Assembly (NCBI GenBank): GCA_021850555.1
Contig: JAJZLX010000761.1
Coordinates: 1 to 25,189, forward strand
Source of the DNA: Pseudomonadota bacterium
GTDB taxonomy: Bacteria; Pseudomonadota; Gammaproteobacteria; Steroidobacterales; Steroidobacteraceae
Length of the DNA: 25,189 nucleotides
Direction of reading: 5' to 3'
Both the position numbers and the translations under genes were made by a program. Of the stretch, positions 15,861-24,181 are shown one piece after another (positions within the stretch are counted from its first letter, which is position 1; every line of letters starts with the position of its first letter). Under the pieces are notes generated by a model. The model made no database searches. It saw only the letters and a program-made list of their open reading frames with translations, and was not told the DNA's origin.

Positions 15861-15892
15861 TCGGCCGCATCGCGCCTCACGAGGGGCCACAA

Positions 15893-16786
15893 ATGAAGGA
15901 CTTTGCCAACAGGACGGCCTTCGTCACCGGCGGCGCCAGCGGCATCGGCCTGGGCATCGCCACGGCGCTGCTGGAGGCTGGCGCGCGGGTGGTGATCGCC
16001 GACATCGAGACGGCGCATCTTGCCGAGGCGAAGGCGATGCTCGCCGGCCATGGCCGCGGCGCGCATTTCATCCGCCTCGATGTGCGCGACCGCGAGGCCA
16101 TGCACCGCGCCGCGCAGGAAACCGAGCAGGTCTTCGGCCATGTTCACATCCTTTGCAACAACGCCGGCACCGGCCTTGCGGTGCCGATCGAGGATGCCGG
16201 CTACGGGGATTGGGACCTTATCCTCTCCGTCAATCTCGGCGGTACCATCAACGGCATAGTCGCATTCCTTCCGGGCATGAAGGCGCATGGCGAGGGCGGG
16301 CATATCGTCAACACCTCGTCAATGGCCGGTATCATTCCGTGCCCGAGCTGGGCCGGGCTCTATTCGACCACGAAATTCGCCATCCGCGGGCTTTCCGAGT
16401 CGCTGCGCCTCAGCCTGGCGCCCTTCAATATCGGCGTGTCCACGCTCTGCCCCGGCATGGTCGACACCCGCATCATGACGGCGGAGCGGCGCCTGCGGCC
16501 GGAGGGCCTCAGCCCGGGCACCGATGAGTGGCCGGAGAAGATGGAATTCGCGATGAAACCGCGCGAGGTCGGCGAGCGCGTGCTCGAAGGCATCCGCAGG
16601 CAGTCGGCGTTCATTTTCACGCATGGTTATTTCCGCGAGGAGGTTGCGGAACTTTTCGAGGAAATCCTCGCGGAATTTCCGCCATCGTCCGAGCCCTGCG
16701 CCGAGGAAAAGGCCGTCGAGGATGCCCGCCGGCGCGACATAGCACAGCGCAAGGCGATGCTCGCAAATTCGGCTGTGCGCGCCTGA
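15893..16786 (+). CDS. Short-chain dehydrogenase/reductase (probably NAD-dependent)
   Basis: A 297-residue classical SDR with TGGASGIG (12-19), NNAG (89-92), N114 and catalytic S143-Y157-K161. The second strand ends VVIADIET with D37 placed to bind the adenine ribose 2'-hydroxyl, so NAD(H) is expected, in contrast to the preceding SDR. The N-terminal 160 residues align almost without gaps to that paralogue. The C-terminal tail (about 255-297) is strongly charged (EEVAELFEEILAE, then KAVEDARRRD) and may be helical. GAGGGG precedes the ATG by 5 bases; 32 bases separate it from the upstream SDR and 26 from the transporter. A likely role is the oxidative step of a hydroxyl-epimerising or two-step oxidation pair. 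Confidence 0.93.
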   Translation: MKDFANRTAFVTGGASGIGLGIATALLEAGARVVIADIETAHLAEAKAMLAGHGRGAHFIRLDVRDREAMHRAAQETEQVFGHVHILCNNAGTGLAVPIEDAGYGDWDLILSVNLGGTINGIVAFLPGMKAHGEGGHIVNTSSMAGIIPCPSWAGLYSTTKFAIRGLSESLRLSLAPFNIGVSTLCPGMVDTRIMTAERRLRPEGLSPGTDEWPEKMEFAMKPREVGERVLEGIRRQSAFIFTHGYFREEVAELFEEILAEFPPSSEPCAEEKAVEDARRRDIAQRKAMLANSAVRA

Positions 16787-16812
16787 GGGGCGACGGTGGA
16801 AGGTGTGACGCC

Positions 16813-18009
16813 ATGAAGGCGGGCAGCTGGTGGTCTGTGGGCCTGATCTACGTGTATGGCGTCATCGGCGCCGCGGAGATCAGCCAGGTGCTTCCCATTC
16901 AGGGCGATTTCATGCGTGCACTGCACGCCAGTCCCGCAAGCTTTGCCCTTTTTGTTGCGCTGCTCACGGTGCCGACCGCGCTGTTGTCCACCATCGCGGG
17001 GGGCTTGATCGATCGCATCGGCGCGCGCGAAGCCCTGATCGCAAGTTGCGCGATCGGGGCGGTGGCCAATTGCTGCTATCTCTTCACCAACACGGTTGCC
17101 GATTTCGAGATCATCCGAGTCTTCGAAGGCATTTCACTGATCGGGTTTTTTGCCGGCGCGCCGGCTCTGATCATGGCGAGCACCTCCGGCAGGCGGCGTT
17201 TGAGCGCCATGGCCGTCTGGTCGACTTACACGCCTGTGGGATTTTCCCTGGGCCTGGTCATCGGCGGCATGTTTGCCGGCAGCAGCAGCTGGAAATACGG
17301 ATTTCTGGCCCATGCCGTCATTTTAGTGCTGTGTGGGGCGGCAGCCTTCCTCCTGCCGCGCCCACCACAGGCGGCCGGGAAGCCCGGCCGCTCCTTCGCG
17401 GCGGGCGTGGCCGATATCCTCTCGGGCTATGCGCAGATGGGCCCCCTTCGCGTGTCATTGGCATTCGGTCTGATGGCGTTTGTCGGTCTGGGCACCAGCA
17501 CCGTCTTTCCGTCCTTGTTCGCGAATGCGCACGCCATTTCACTGGCGCGGGCATCGAACATCCTTGCCGTTGCGAACCTCGCAAACGTCGCCGGCGGGCT
17601 TGGCGTCGGCATTTTGCTGTCGCGAGGCGTGCCCGTGCGCCCGCTCTTCGTTACCCTGGCGATAATCGGTTCGACGTCCGGCATTGGTCTTTACGCGCCC
17701 GGGATGTCGGTCGGGTTCGACATCGTGATGCTGTGTGTCTGGCTGGTGGCCTCCGGCGCCGGGGCCTCGGCGGTTCTTGCTGCCCTTCCAACGGTCCTGG
17801 CCTCGCCTGAAAGAGGTGCCGCCGCGGCGGGCCTGCTCAGCCAGATTGCGGCGGCCACAAGCATCATCACGCCGATCATCTTCCTCATGATCGAAGCGCG
17901 GGGGCAGTGGGGCTTTCTGGCCGGCCTTGTCGTTCTCGGCTGGATGGCCAGCGCCTTGATCATCCCGACAGCCGAGCGCCGCACCAACCCCGATGCCGCG
18001 GACTCATGA
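16813..18009 (+). CDS. MFS transporter (12-helix permease)
   Basis: A 398-residue inner-membrane major-facilitator protein, of usual length, with about 12 hydrophobic segments. The loop between helices 2 and 3 carries GGLIDRIGAREALIASC, a match to the MFS motif A (G-x3-D-R-x-G-R-R), and the cytoplasmic mid-loop is charged (PRPPQAAGKPGRS). It is the last gene of the TonB-headed operon, so it probably carries the substrate or a pathway product across the inner membrane after the TonB receptor; direction cannot be told. The frame is open from 16528, but the ATG at 16813 is chosen because it follows the SDR stop, has AAGGTG 8 bases upstream and starts directly before the first membrane helix. Confidence 0.92.
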   Translation: MKAGSWWSVGLIYVYGVIGAAEISQVLPIQGDFMRALHASPASFALFVALLTVPTALLSTIAGGLIDRIGAREALIASCAIGAVANCCYLFTNTVADFEIIRVFEGISLIGFFAGAPALIMASTSGRRRLSAMAVWSTYTPVGFSLGLVIGGMFAGSSSWKYGFLAHAVILVLCGAAAFLLPRPPQAAGKPGRSFAAGVADILSGYAQMGPLRVSLAFGLMAFVGLGTSTVFPSLFANAHAISLARASNILAVANLANVAGGLGVGILLSRGVPVRPLFVTLAIIGSTSGIGLYAPGMSVGFDIVMLCVWLVASGAGASAVLAALPTVLASPERGAAAAGLLSQIAAATSIITPIIFLMIEARGQWGFLAGLVVLGWMASALIIPTAERRTNPDAADS

Positions 18010-18301
18010 GGCAGGGTGCGCAAGATAGCCGCACAGGCATACCTGCCGCCGAGCCTTTCCCCCGGGACAGCTTCAGCCACTGGCGGGGTTTAGGATGTCG
18101 TTTTCGTAGCCGAGTTCGAATCGCCGGGGCCGGTTGCCGATCTTTCGCTGTGCGATTGCGTGGATCAGCGGCCGCGGCGCGCGTCGGCCATGCGACAGGA
18201 TCCGGCGTGCTCCATTCGATCCACAGCTGCAGGCATGCTTGAAGCTCAGCTGGCGCGGATGCGTGCCGAGCGTGTGGCCTGGCCTGGAAGTATCCGAGTG
18301 A
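18010..18301. other. Non-coding 292-bp stretch between MFS gene and IS66 remnant
   Basis: I see no intact gene. Short frames on the minus strand end with a plausible-looking peptide (FELGYENDILNPASG near 18075), but no start, ribosome site or family can be assigned. No terminator with a T-run follows the MFS gene. This probably belongs to the insertion-sequence scar. Confidence 0.4.
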
Positions 18302-18676
18302 GTCGGAAGGCTGTTTGTCCCCATTCCTGACCTCGACGAGAAACCACGCCTTATGAGCGCCTTCGGGCACGAGTCCTCGGAGCAGCTACATTACGTCCCC
18401 GCAAGGCTCGAGGTGCATGAGACGCAGCGTCTGAAGTATGCCTGCGGCCACTGCCACGGGACGGTGGTGCGGGCGCAACGGTCGATGCTGCCGCCGATCC
18501 CAAAGAGCATGGCCTCGGCGAGCCTGCTGGCGTACCTCACCGTGAGCAAATTCGCCGATGGGCTGCCGCTTCATCGCATCGCTGGACGTCTCGCCCGCCT
18601 CGGGATCGAGATCTCCCACACCCTACGCCGAGCGCTGCATGAGAGCGGTGGCCGTCGGGAGAAAAGCATTTCCTGA
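18302..18676 (+). pseudogene. IS66-family transposase (TnpC-like) fragment
   Basis: The open frame 18302-18676 (ATG at 18353) encodes an internal piece of an IS66-type transposase: the SSEQLHYVPARLEVHETQRLKYAC stretch, a Cys-x2-Cys pair (CGHC), then PPIPKSMASASLLAYLTVSKFADGLPLHR and LARLGIEISH. These correspond to the zinc-finger and the region just before the catalytic core of TnpC proteins of about 500 residues. The N-terminus is missing and the frame leaves the family after GIEISHT, reaching a stop within about 20 residues, so the DDE catalytic domain is gone. No TnpA/TnpB partners are seen. The piece sits between the catabolic operon and the pyruvate dehydrogenase region and marks an old insertion or rearrangement. 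Confidence 0.85.
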
Positions 18677-19157
18677 CCTACATCCTCAGCCACGCGCGCA
18701 ACAGAGCCATGCAGCTGCCGACGCCCGATGAATTTGCCAAACTCAACACCGCCCCTGCCGGCCGGTGCGCTCTTTGACAGTCTGAGGCAGGATCACGCGT
18801 CAGGGAAGTCGCGGATTACCGGACGGAATCCGAAGCGGTTGCACTCAGGAGAATGCACATGAAGAAGATCGATCCGGCAGCGAAACCCGCGGCGCTCGCG
18901 CCGGCACCCCTGCGCATTGACGCCTTGCGGGGATTTCCATCGTCCGCCCGTGCGCATCGTCCGCGCGTGCGTCCGGCATCGGCCGAATGCGGCGGCGCTC
19001 GCCACAGTGCTCTCGCTGCGTCCGGGACGCTCCCCCACGCCCTTCAACGTCCTCGAGCCCTTTCAGCGCTTCTTCGGCGCGCTCATCCGGCGCGAACTCC
19101 ATCTTCAGCGGCCTCTGATCGGAACAGGCCGGGCAATGCCGGTGTTGTGTCGACGGA
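18677..19157. other. 481-bp decayed stretch downstream of IS66 fragment
   Basis: There is no gene I can support. A frame at about 18661-18776 reads HFLTYILSHARNRAMQL and then stops, and a frame from 18853 (ATG 18859 preceded by AGGAG) starts MKKIDPAAKPAALAPAPLRIDALR before turning into low-complexity Ser/Ala/Arg sequence. Both look like starts or ends of disrupted genes. The ABC ATPase gene ends at 19158 on the other strand. Confidence 0.4.
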
Positions 19158-19892
19158 TCACGAATTCCCCGCTCCGGTCGACGCGGCGGCGAGCGCCGCC
19201 TCGAGCCCCTCCGGGGAGGCCCTGAGGGCCTCGAGCGCTTCCTTGTCCCACTGACGGGCGATGCGGCCCTCGAGCAGCAGCGCCGCGCGGTCCGAGTAGC
19301 GCTGCACCAGGTCGAGCGAATGAGTCGCGAGCAGCACCGCGCATGCGCCGCCGGATACACGCGAGCGCAGATGTTGCTTCAGCACGAGGGCGCTCGCCGG
19401 ATCGAGGCCGTTGAAGGCCTCATCGAGCACCACCAGCGCCGGATCACCGAGCAGGGAAAGCAGCACCGCGAGCTTCTGGCGGGTACCGGAGGAGTACGAG
19501 TCGACGAAGCGATCGAGCATGGGCGCAAAGGCGAACGCATCCATCAGCCCGAGCACATCGGTGCCGATCGCCGCGAGGCCCTTGGCGGCGGCGTAGATCT
19601 CCAGGCACTGGCGTCCCGTCAACAGCCCGGGCAGCCGCTCCGGAGCGCAGCCGAATCCCAACACGCTCTTGGCCCCGCGCGGGTCCTCCCGCAGCGCGCG
19701 CCCGCCGATCCATATCCTCCCGGCCTCGGGCACGAGGAGGCCGGCGATGCAGTGCAGCAGCGTCGTCTTGCCGGTGCCGTTAGGCCCGAGAAGCGCGAGC
19801 CACTCTCCGCGCTCGAGGTCAAGGTCGATATCCGCCAGGACGAGGTGCTTGTCGTAGCCTGCGCGCAGGCCGCGTATGCGCAGCGCGCACAT
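19158..19892 (-). CDS. ABC transporter ATP-binding protein
   Basis: A 244-residue ATPase with Walker A GPNGTGKT (36-43), Walker B LVVLDE (153-158), the switch His H191 (ATHS) and a degenerate signature SSGTRQK (134-140) in place of LSGGQ. The combination Y-S-S/K-G-T/M-R-Q-K is usual in exporter-type ATPases of the EcsA/CcmA/NatA kind. It would power the permease encoded just upstream (46 bases apart); the transported compound is unknown. The start is ATG 19890-19892, with AAGGA close upstream; the longer frame to 19991 would overlap the permease gene. It is the last gene of the run that begins with aceE, possibly by read-through from the pyruvate dehydrogenase operon. Confidence 0.9.
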   Translation of the reverse strand: MCALRIRGLRAGYDKHLVLADIDLDLERGEWLALLGPNGTGKTTLLHCIAGLLVPEAGRIWIGGRALREDPRGAKSVLGFGCAPERLPGLLTGRQCLEIYAAAKGLAAIGTDVLGLMDAFAFAPMLDRFVDSYSSGTRQKLAVLLSLLGDPALVVLDEAFNGLDPASALVLKQHLRSRVSGGACAVLLATHSLDLVQRYSDRAALLLEGRIARQWDKEALEALRASPEGLEAALAAASTGAGNS

Positions 19893-19938
19893 TTCGTCCT
19901 TGCCGATCCCCTCGCGTGACGGTGTGTCCACGGGAATG

Positions 19939-20973
19939 TCAGGGGCCGCGAGCCGCGGCGCCGAGCCCCGCCCGCCTGCACGCCAACGCACAACAAGTGG
20001 CGGTCAATGCCCACGAGGCGAGGAGCATCGCCGCGCACACCGGTATTCCGAGCCGAAACGCCCACGACAGACCGATCAGGCGCGCAAGCAGCACCATCAC
20101 GAGGCAGCCGGCCATCTGCTTCAGCAGTACCCGCCACTCGAGCGCGAGCGCGAAGCGCCGGCGCGCGATGCCCGTCGGCGCGAGCCACCGCGCCGCCTCG
20201 AACGCCACCCGGACCGCGGCCAGGGACAGCAGCACAATGCTGTATGCCGCCAGGCAGGCCGCGAGCACTACCAGAGCCAGCTGTCCGGAGGTGCCAAGCG
20301 GCAGGCACAGCGCCACGAGCAGCGCGACCCGGGCAAGCGATCTGGGCCGGCTGAGGATCCGCCCCCGGGCCACGGGCCAATAGGACAGCGGATGCAGGGA
20401 CGGCGCCTCGGCCCAACACGCCCGCCCCTGGCGCAGGCTCACGTGCTGAGATCCCGGGGCGCCGAGACCCAAGGCACGTGAGACGATCGTACCGACCGCC
20501 AGCCCGGCGAGCGCCCCGAGGGCAGAAGCCGCGATGAGATGCGCCGCTGCGGGGGCCTCGATGCGACCGCCCAGCCAGGCGAGCCCCGCCAGCGCGAGAA
20601 GAGGGGCCAGCCTCGGCAGCGCACCGAGCGCCCGCGGTGACAGCGGGGCGGCTACCGGCAGCGCCGCCAGCCACGAGGCTGACGTGCGGGCGAGGAGTCG
20701 GCTCTTGCGCCGCATGAGGGGCAGGGCGAAGAAGCTTGCGCTGATCGTGCCGGTGAGCACCTCATGAGCGGCGAACCACGCGAGCACCGCACCGACCGCC
20801 GGGAGCGCGAGCGCCGCCCAACAGGCGAGGAGGAGCAGTGCGGCGATGCCGCATGTCCGCGCCGGGCTTCGCCGCAAGCCGTTCCACAGGCCCAGCAAGG
20901 CGGCGAGCACTGCGGGCTGGCGGCTCGCGAGCGAGCGCGCCAGGGCGAGCGGAAAAGGACGCAGCTCCTGCAC
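19939..20973 (-). CDS. Integral membrane protein, probable permease of the adjacent ABC transporter
   Basis: A 344-residue, very Ala/Leu-rich protein with about seven or eight hydrophobic segments (for example about 41-70, 121-160, 215-255 and 285-330). No family motif can be read with confidence; pairing with the downstream ABC ATPase suggests an ABC-2-like exporter permease. It begins with GTG at 20971-20973, 20 bases after the lpdA stop, with GGGAG rather far upstream, so the exact start is uncertain. The close spacing to lpdA implies co-transcription with the pyruvate dehydrogenase genes, which says little about function. Confidence 0.72.
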   Translation of the reverse strand: MQELRPFPLALARSLASRQPAVLAALLGLWNGLRRSPARTCGIAALLLLACWAALALPAVGAVLAWFAAHEVLTGTISASFFALPLMRRKSRLLARTSASWLAALPVAAPLSPRALGALPRLAPLLALAGLAWLGGRIEAPAAAHLIAASALGALAGLAVGTIVSRALGLGAPGSQHVSLRQGRACWAEAPSLHPLSYWPVARGRILSRPRSLARVALLVALCLPLGTSGQLALVVLAACLAAYSIVLLSLAAVRVAFEAARWLAPTGIARRRFALALEWRVLLKQMAGCLVMVLLARLIGLSWAFRLGIPVCAAMLLASWALTATCCALACRRAGLGAAARGP

Positions 20974-20993
20974 GTTCTGCGTCCGGCTCCCGG

Positions 20994-22781
20994 CTACTTT
21001 CTGGGAATGTAGAGATCCGTCAGCGTGCCCTCGCAGGCTTCCGCCGCCATCGCGACCGTCTCCGAGAGCGTGGGGTGCGGGTGGATGGTGAGGCCGATGT
21101 CGGCCGCATCGCAGCCGTTCTCGATTGCGAGCGCCACTTCGCTGATCAGCTCACCGGCATTCGTGCCCACGATGCCACCGCCGAGCACGCGATGAGTGCC
21201 GGGGTCGAACAGGAGTTTCGTCATGCCCTCTTCCCGTGCGAGCGAGAGCGAACGGCCGCTCGCCGCCCAGGGGAAGACGCCCTTCTTCACCTTGGTGCCA
21301 TTCGCCTTGGCCTCCGTTTCCGTGAGGCCGACCCACGCGATCTCCGGATCGGTGTAGGCCACGGACGGTATGACCCGCGCATCGAAGGCGCTCTTGTGGC
21401 CGGCCGCCACTTCGGCGGCCACCTTGGCTTCGTGCGTCGCCTTGTGCGCGAGCATGGGGGGCCCGGCGATATCGCCGATGGCATAGATGTGCGGCACATT
21501 GGTGCGCATCTGCCTGTCCACCGGAATGAAGCCTCGATCGGACACGGTGACGCCCGCGGCCTGCGCCCCGATGTGCTTGCCGTTGGGCGAGCGGCCCACG
21601 GCCACGAGCACGCGGTCATAGGTCTGCGGCGGCGGCGCCTTCTCGCCCTCGAACGTCACGCGCAGCCCCTCGGGCAGCGCCTCGACGCGCGCCACCTTGG
21701 TGGCGAGGAGAATCTGCTCGTACCGGGAGCGGATCCGCCGCTCCAGCGGGCGCACGAGGTCCGGATCGCAGCCGGGGATCAGCTGCGGTGTCAGCTCGAC
21801 GACGCTCACCCGGGTGCCGAGCGCGGCATACACGCATGCCATCTCCAGCCCGATGATGCCGCCGCCGATCACCAGCATCCCTCCGGGGAACTCCGGCAGC
21901 TCGAGCGCGCCGCTCGAGTCGATGATGCGCGGATCCTGCGGCAGGGCCGGCAGGCGGACGGCCTCCGAGCCGGCGGCGATGATGCACTGCTCGAAGCGGA
22001 TGCGCTCGGCGCCCGCCTCCCCCGCGACCTCGATCACGTTCGGTCCGATGAGCCGGCCGGTGCCCCGCACCACCTCCACCTTGCGCTGCCTGGCGAGCGC
22101 ACCGAGGCCGCCGGTGAGCTTCCCGACCACCGAGCCCTTCCACGCGCGCAGCTTCGCCCGATCGATCCGCGGGGCGCCGAAGGCGATGCCGTGCGCGGCC
22201 ATCTCCTCGGCATCCTCGATCACCTTGGCGGCGTGCAGCAGCGCCTTGGAGGGAATGCAGCCGACATTGAGACAGACACCGCCCAGCGTGGGCCAGCGCT
22301 CCACCAGCGTCACTTTCAGCCCGAGGTCGGCCGCACGGAACGCTGCCGTGTAGCCGCCGGGCCCGGCCCCGAGCACCAGCACCTGCGTCGAGCGGTCAAA
22401 TCCCGTCCGGCTCGCCGCGCTCGAAGCGGGAGCGGATGTCGGCGCGCTCGCAGGCGGCCCGTCGGCGCCAACGGGCGCCGGCGCCCGCTCGGGCGGCTGT
22501 TGCGCGCCATCCGGCGTGGCCGATCGAGCGCTCCCGGATCCGGCCTCGGCTTCCAACCGCGCGATCGGCGAGCCCTTGGACACCTTGTCTCCGGGCTTCA
22601 CCAGCACCTCGGCGATCGTGCCGGCGGCGGTCGCCGGAACGTCCATCGAGGCCTTGTCGGTCTCCAGGGTCACCAGGGGTGCGTCGACCTCGATCCGCTC
22701 ACCGGGCCGCACCAGCACTTCGACCACGGCCACGTCGCTGAAATTGCCGAGGTCCGGCACCGTGAGATCGACACGGCTCAT
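20994..22781 (-). CDS. lpdA: Dihydrolipoyl dehydrogenase (E3) with N-terminal lipoyl domain
   Basis: E3 of the pyruvate dehydrogenase complex, which reoxidises dihydrolipoyl groups with FAD and NAD+. The 595 residues are longer than standard E3 (about 475) because of an N-terminal lipoyl domain (1-80) with the lipoylated lysine K43 in ETDKASMD, joined by a Pro/Ala-rich linker (85-125). The E3 core has the FAD motif LGAGPGG (137-143), the redox disulphide C170-x4-C175 in GGVCLNVGC, an NAD-binding GGGIIGLE and the C-terminal HPHPTLSE with its catalytic His. Lipoyl-E3 fusions of this type are known in beta- and gammaproteobacterial aceEF-lpd operons. The start overlaps the aceF stop (ATGA, 22778-22781). 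Confidence 0.97.
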   Translation of the reverse strand: MSRVDLTVPDLGNFSDVAVVEVLVRPGERIEVDAPLVTLETDKASMDVPATAAGTIAEVLVKPGDKVSKGSPIARLEAEAGSGSARSATPDGAQQPPERAPAPVGADGPPASAPTSAPASSAASRTGFDRSTQVLVLGAGPGGYTAAFRAADLGLKVTLVERWPTLGGVCLNVGCIPSKALLHAAKVIEDAEEMAAHGIAFGAPRIDRAKLRAWKGSVVGKLTGGLGALARQRKVEVVRGTGRLIGPNVIEVAGEAGAERIRFEQCIIAAGSEAVRLPALPQDPRIIDSSGALELPEFPGGMLVIGGGIIGLEMACVYAALGTRVSVVELTPQLIPGCDPDLVRPLERRIRSRYEQILLATKVARVEALPEGLRVTFEGEKAPPPQTYDRVLVAVGRSPNGKHIGAQAAGVTVSDRGFIPVDRQMRTNVPHIYAIGDIAGPPMLAHKATHEAKVAAEVAAGHKSAFDARVIPSVAYTDPEIAWVGLTETEAKANGTKVKKGVFPWAASGRSLSLAREEGMTKLLFDPGTHRVLGGGIVGTNAGELISEVALAIENGCDAADIGLTIHPHPTLSETVAMAAEACEGTLTDLYIPRK

Positions 22782-24169
22782 GGCACGGCCTCGAGGAGCG
22801 AGTGCGGATCGGCGAGCGTCCTGGCGAGGAAAGTGGTGAAGCGGGCCGCCGCCGCTCCGTCGATGACCCGGTGGTCATAGGAGAGCGACAGCGGCAGCAT
22901 CAGGCGCGGCACGAACGTGCCCTCTCGATACACCGGCTTGTGCGCCGAGCGCGAGACGCCGAGGATCGCGACCTCCGGGGCGTTGATGATGGGCGTGAAG
23001 GCGGTGCCGCCGATGCCCCCGAGGCTGGAGATAGTGAAGCTCCCGCCCTGCATCTGCGCCCCCGAGAGCTTGCCGCCGCGGGCCGCCTCGGACAGCTCCC
23101 CGAGCTGGCGGGCGATCTCGTAGATGTCCTTGCGGTCGGCTTCGCGTACCACCGGCACCATCAGGCCGTTCGGCGTATCGGCGGCGAAACCGACATGGAC
23201 GTACTTCTTCAGCACGAGGTTGGCGCCGGAGGCATCGAGCGAGGCATTGAATGTCGGGAACGCCTGCAGCGCCTTGACACAGGCGCGCACGATGAAAGCG
23301 AGCGGCGTGAGCTTGATGCCCTGCGCGGCGGCGGCATCCTTCAGCTTGACGCGCAGCGCCTCGAGTTCGGTGATATCCGCCTCATCGAACTGTGTGACAT
23401 GCGGGATATTGACCCAGCTGGCGTGCAGCCTGGGACCGGAGATGCGCTGGATCCTCGAGAGCGGCTGGGTCTCGATGGGGCCGAAGGCGGCGAAGTCGAC
23501 CGCCGGCACGGCCGGCAGCACGCCCGCTCCCGCGGGTGCGCCCGGCGAGGCGGCCAGCAGGCCCTTGACGAACGCCTTGACGTCATCGTGGGTGATGCGG
23601 TCCTTGAACCCGTGCCCCTTGACGCGAGTGAGATCGACGCCGAGCTCTCTGGCGAACTTGCGCACGCTGGGGCCGGCATGCGCGCGCGAGAACCCCGGCT
23701 CGTCGATCGGCGGCAGGTCCGTGCGCGGCGCGGGGGCGGATGGCGCCGGCGCTGGTGTTGCCACCGCAACGGGCGGTGCAGTCGCGGGGGCCGGCTCGGC
23801 GGCAGGCGCCGAAGGCGTGGGGACTTCAGCCTGCGCGGGCCGTGGCGCGCTCGGGGCCGGCTCGCTCTGTCGCGGCGCAGCGGGGGCGCTCTCGGGCGAA
23901 GCGGTCGAGCCGGTGACGGCACGCACGGTGGCCACCAGGTCCCCGGAGGAGACCGTGCCGCCCTTGTCCACATGGAGCTTCTCGATCACGCCGGCGACGG
24001 TCGAGGGGACATCCATGGTGGCCTTCTCGGTCTCGAGCGTGATGAGGGGAGCTTCCGGCTCGATGCTCTCGCCGACCTTGACGAGTACGTCGATCACGGC
24101 AACATCTTTGAAATTGCCCAGATCGGGCACGCGCACTTGCACGAGGCTCTCTGCCGCGCTCATTGGCAT
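22778..24169 (-). CDS. aceF: Pyruvate dehydrogenase E2, dihydrolipoamide acetyltransferase
   Basis: This 463-residue E2 core forms the scaffold of the complex and transfers acetyl from lipoyl to CoA. It has one lipoyl domain (8-85) with K49 in ETEKATMD, a Pro/Ala/Ser linker (90-160), a peripheral-subunit-binding domain (about 165-203, SVRKFARELGVDLTRVKGHG) and the catalytic acetyltransferase domain ending with SYDHRVIDGA (catalytic H433, D437). E. coli AceF has three lipoyl domains; a single one here is offset by the extra lipoyl domain on LpdA. GGAAGG lies just before the ATG at 24169; an ATG two codons later is an alternative. It lies 12 bases after the aceE stop. Confidence 0.97.
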   Translation of the reverse strand: MPMSAAESLVQVRVPDLGNFKDVAVIDVLVKVGESIEPEAPLITLETEKATMDVPSTVAGVIEKLHVDKGGTVSSGDLVATVRAVTGSTASPESAPAAPRQSEPAPSAPRPAQAEVPTPSAPAAEPAPATAPPVAVATPAPAPSAPAPRTDLPPIDEPGFSRAHAGPSVRKFARELGVDLTRVKGHGFKDRITHDDVKAFVKGLLAASPGAPAGAGVLPAVPAVDFAAFGPIETQPLSRIQRISGPRLHASWVNIPHVTQFDEADITELEALRVKLKDAAAAQGIKLTPLAFIVRACVKALQAFPTFNASLDASGANLVLKKYVHVGFAADTPNGLMVPVVREADRKDIYEIARQLGELSEAARGGKLSGAQMQGGSFTISSLGGIGGTAFTPIINAPEVAILGVSRSAHKPVYREGTFVPRLMLPLSLSYDHRVIDGAAAARFTTFLARTLADPHSLLEAVP

Positions 24170-24181
24170 CGCCTTCCGATG

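Noticed and set aside
18105..18140. GTTCGAATC resembling a tRNA T-loop, possibly a tRNA gene or attachment site
   Set aside because: The flanking bases cannot form a 5-bp T stem and no acceptor, D or anticodon arms are found.
20838..22880. 680-residue plus-strand frame over lpdA
   Set aside because: It is antisense to lpdA, with His/Arg/Gly-rich composition typical of reverse-frame shadows in high-GC DNA.
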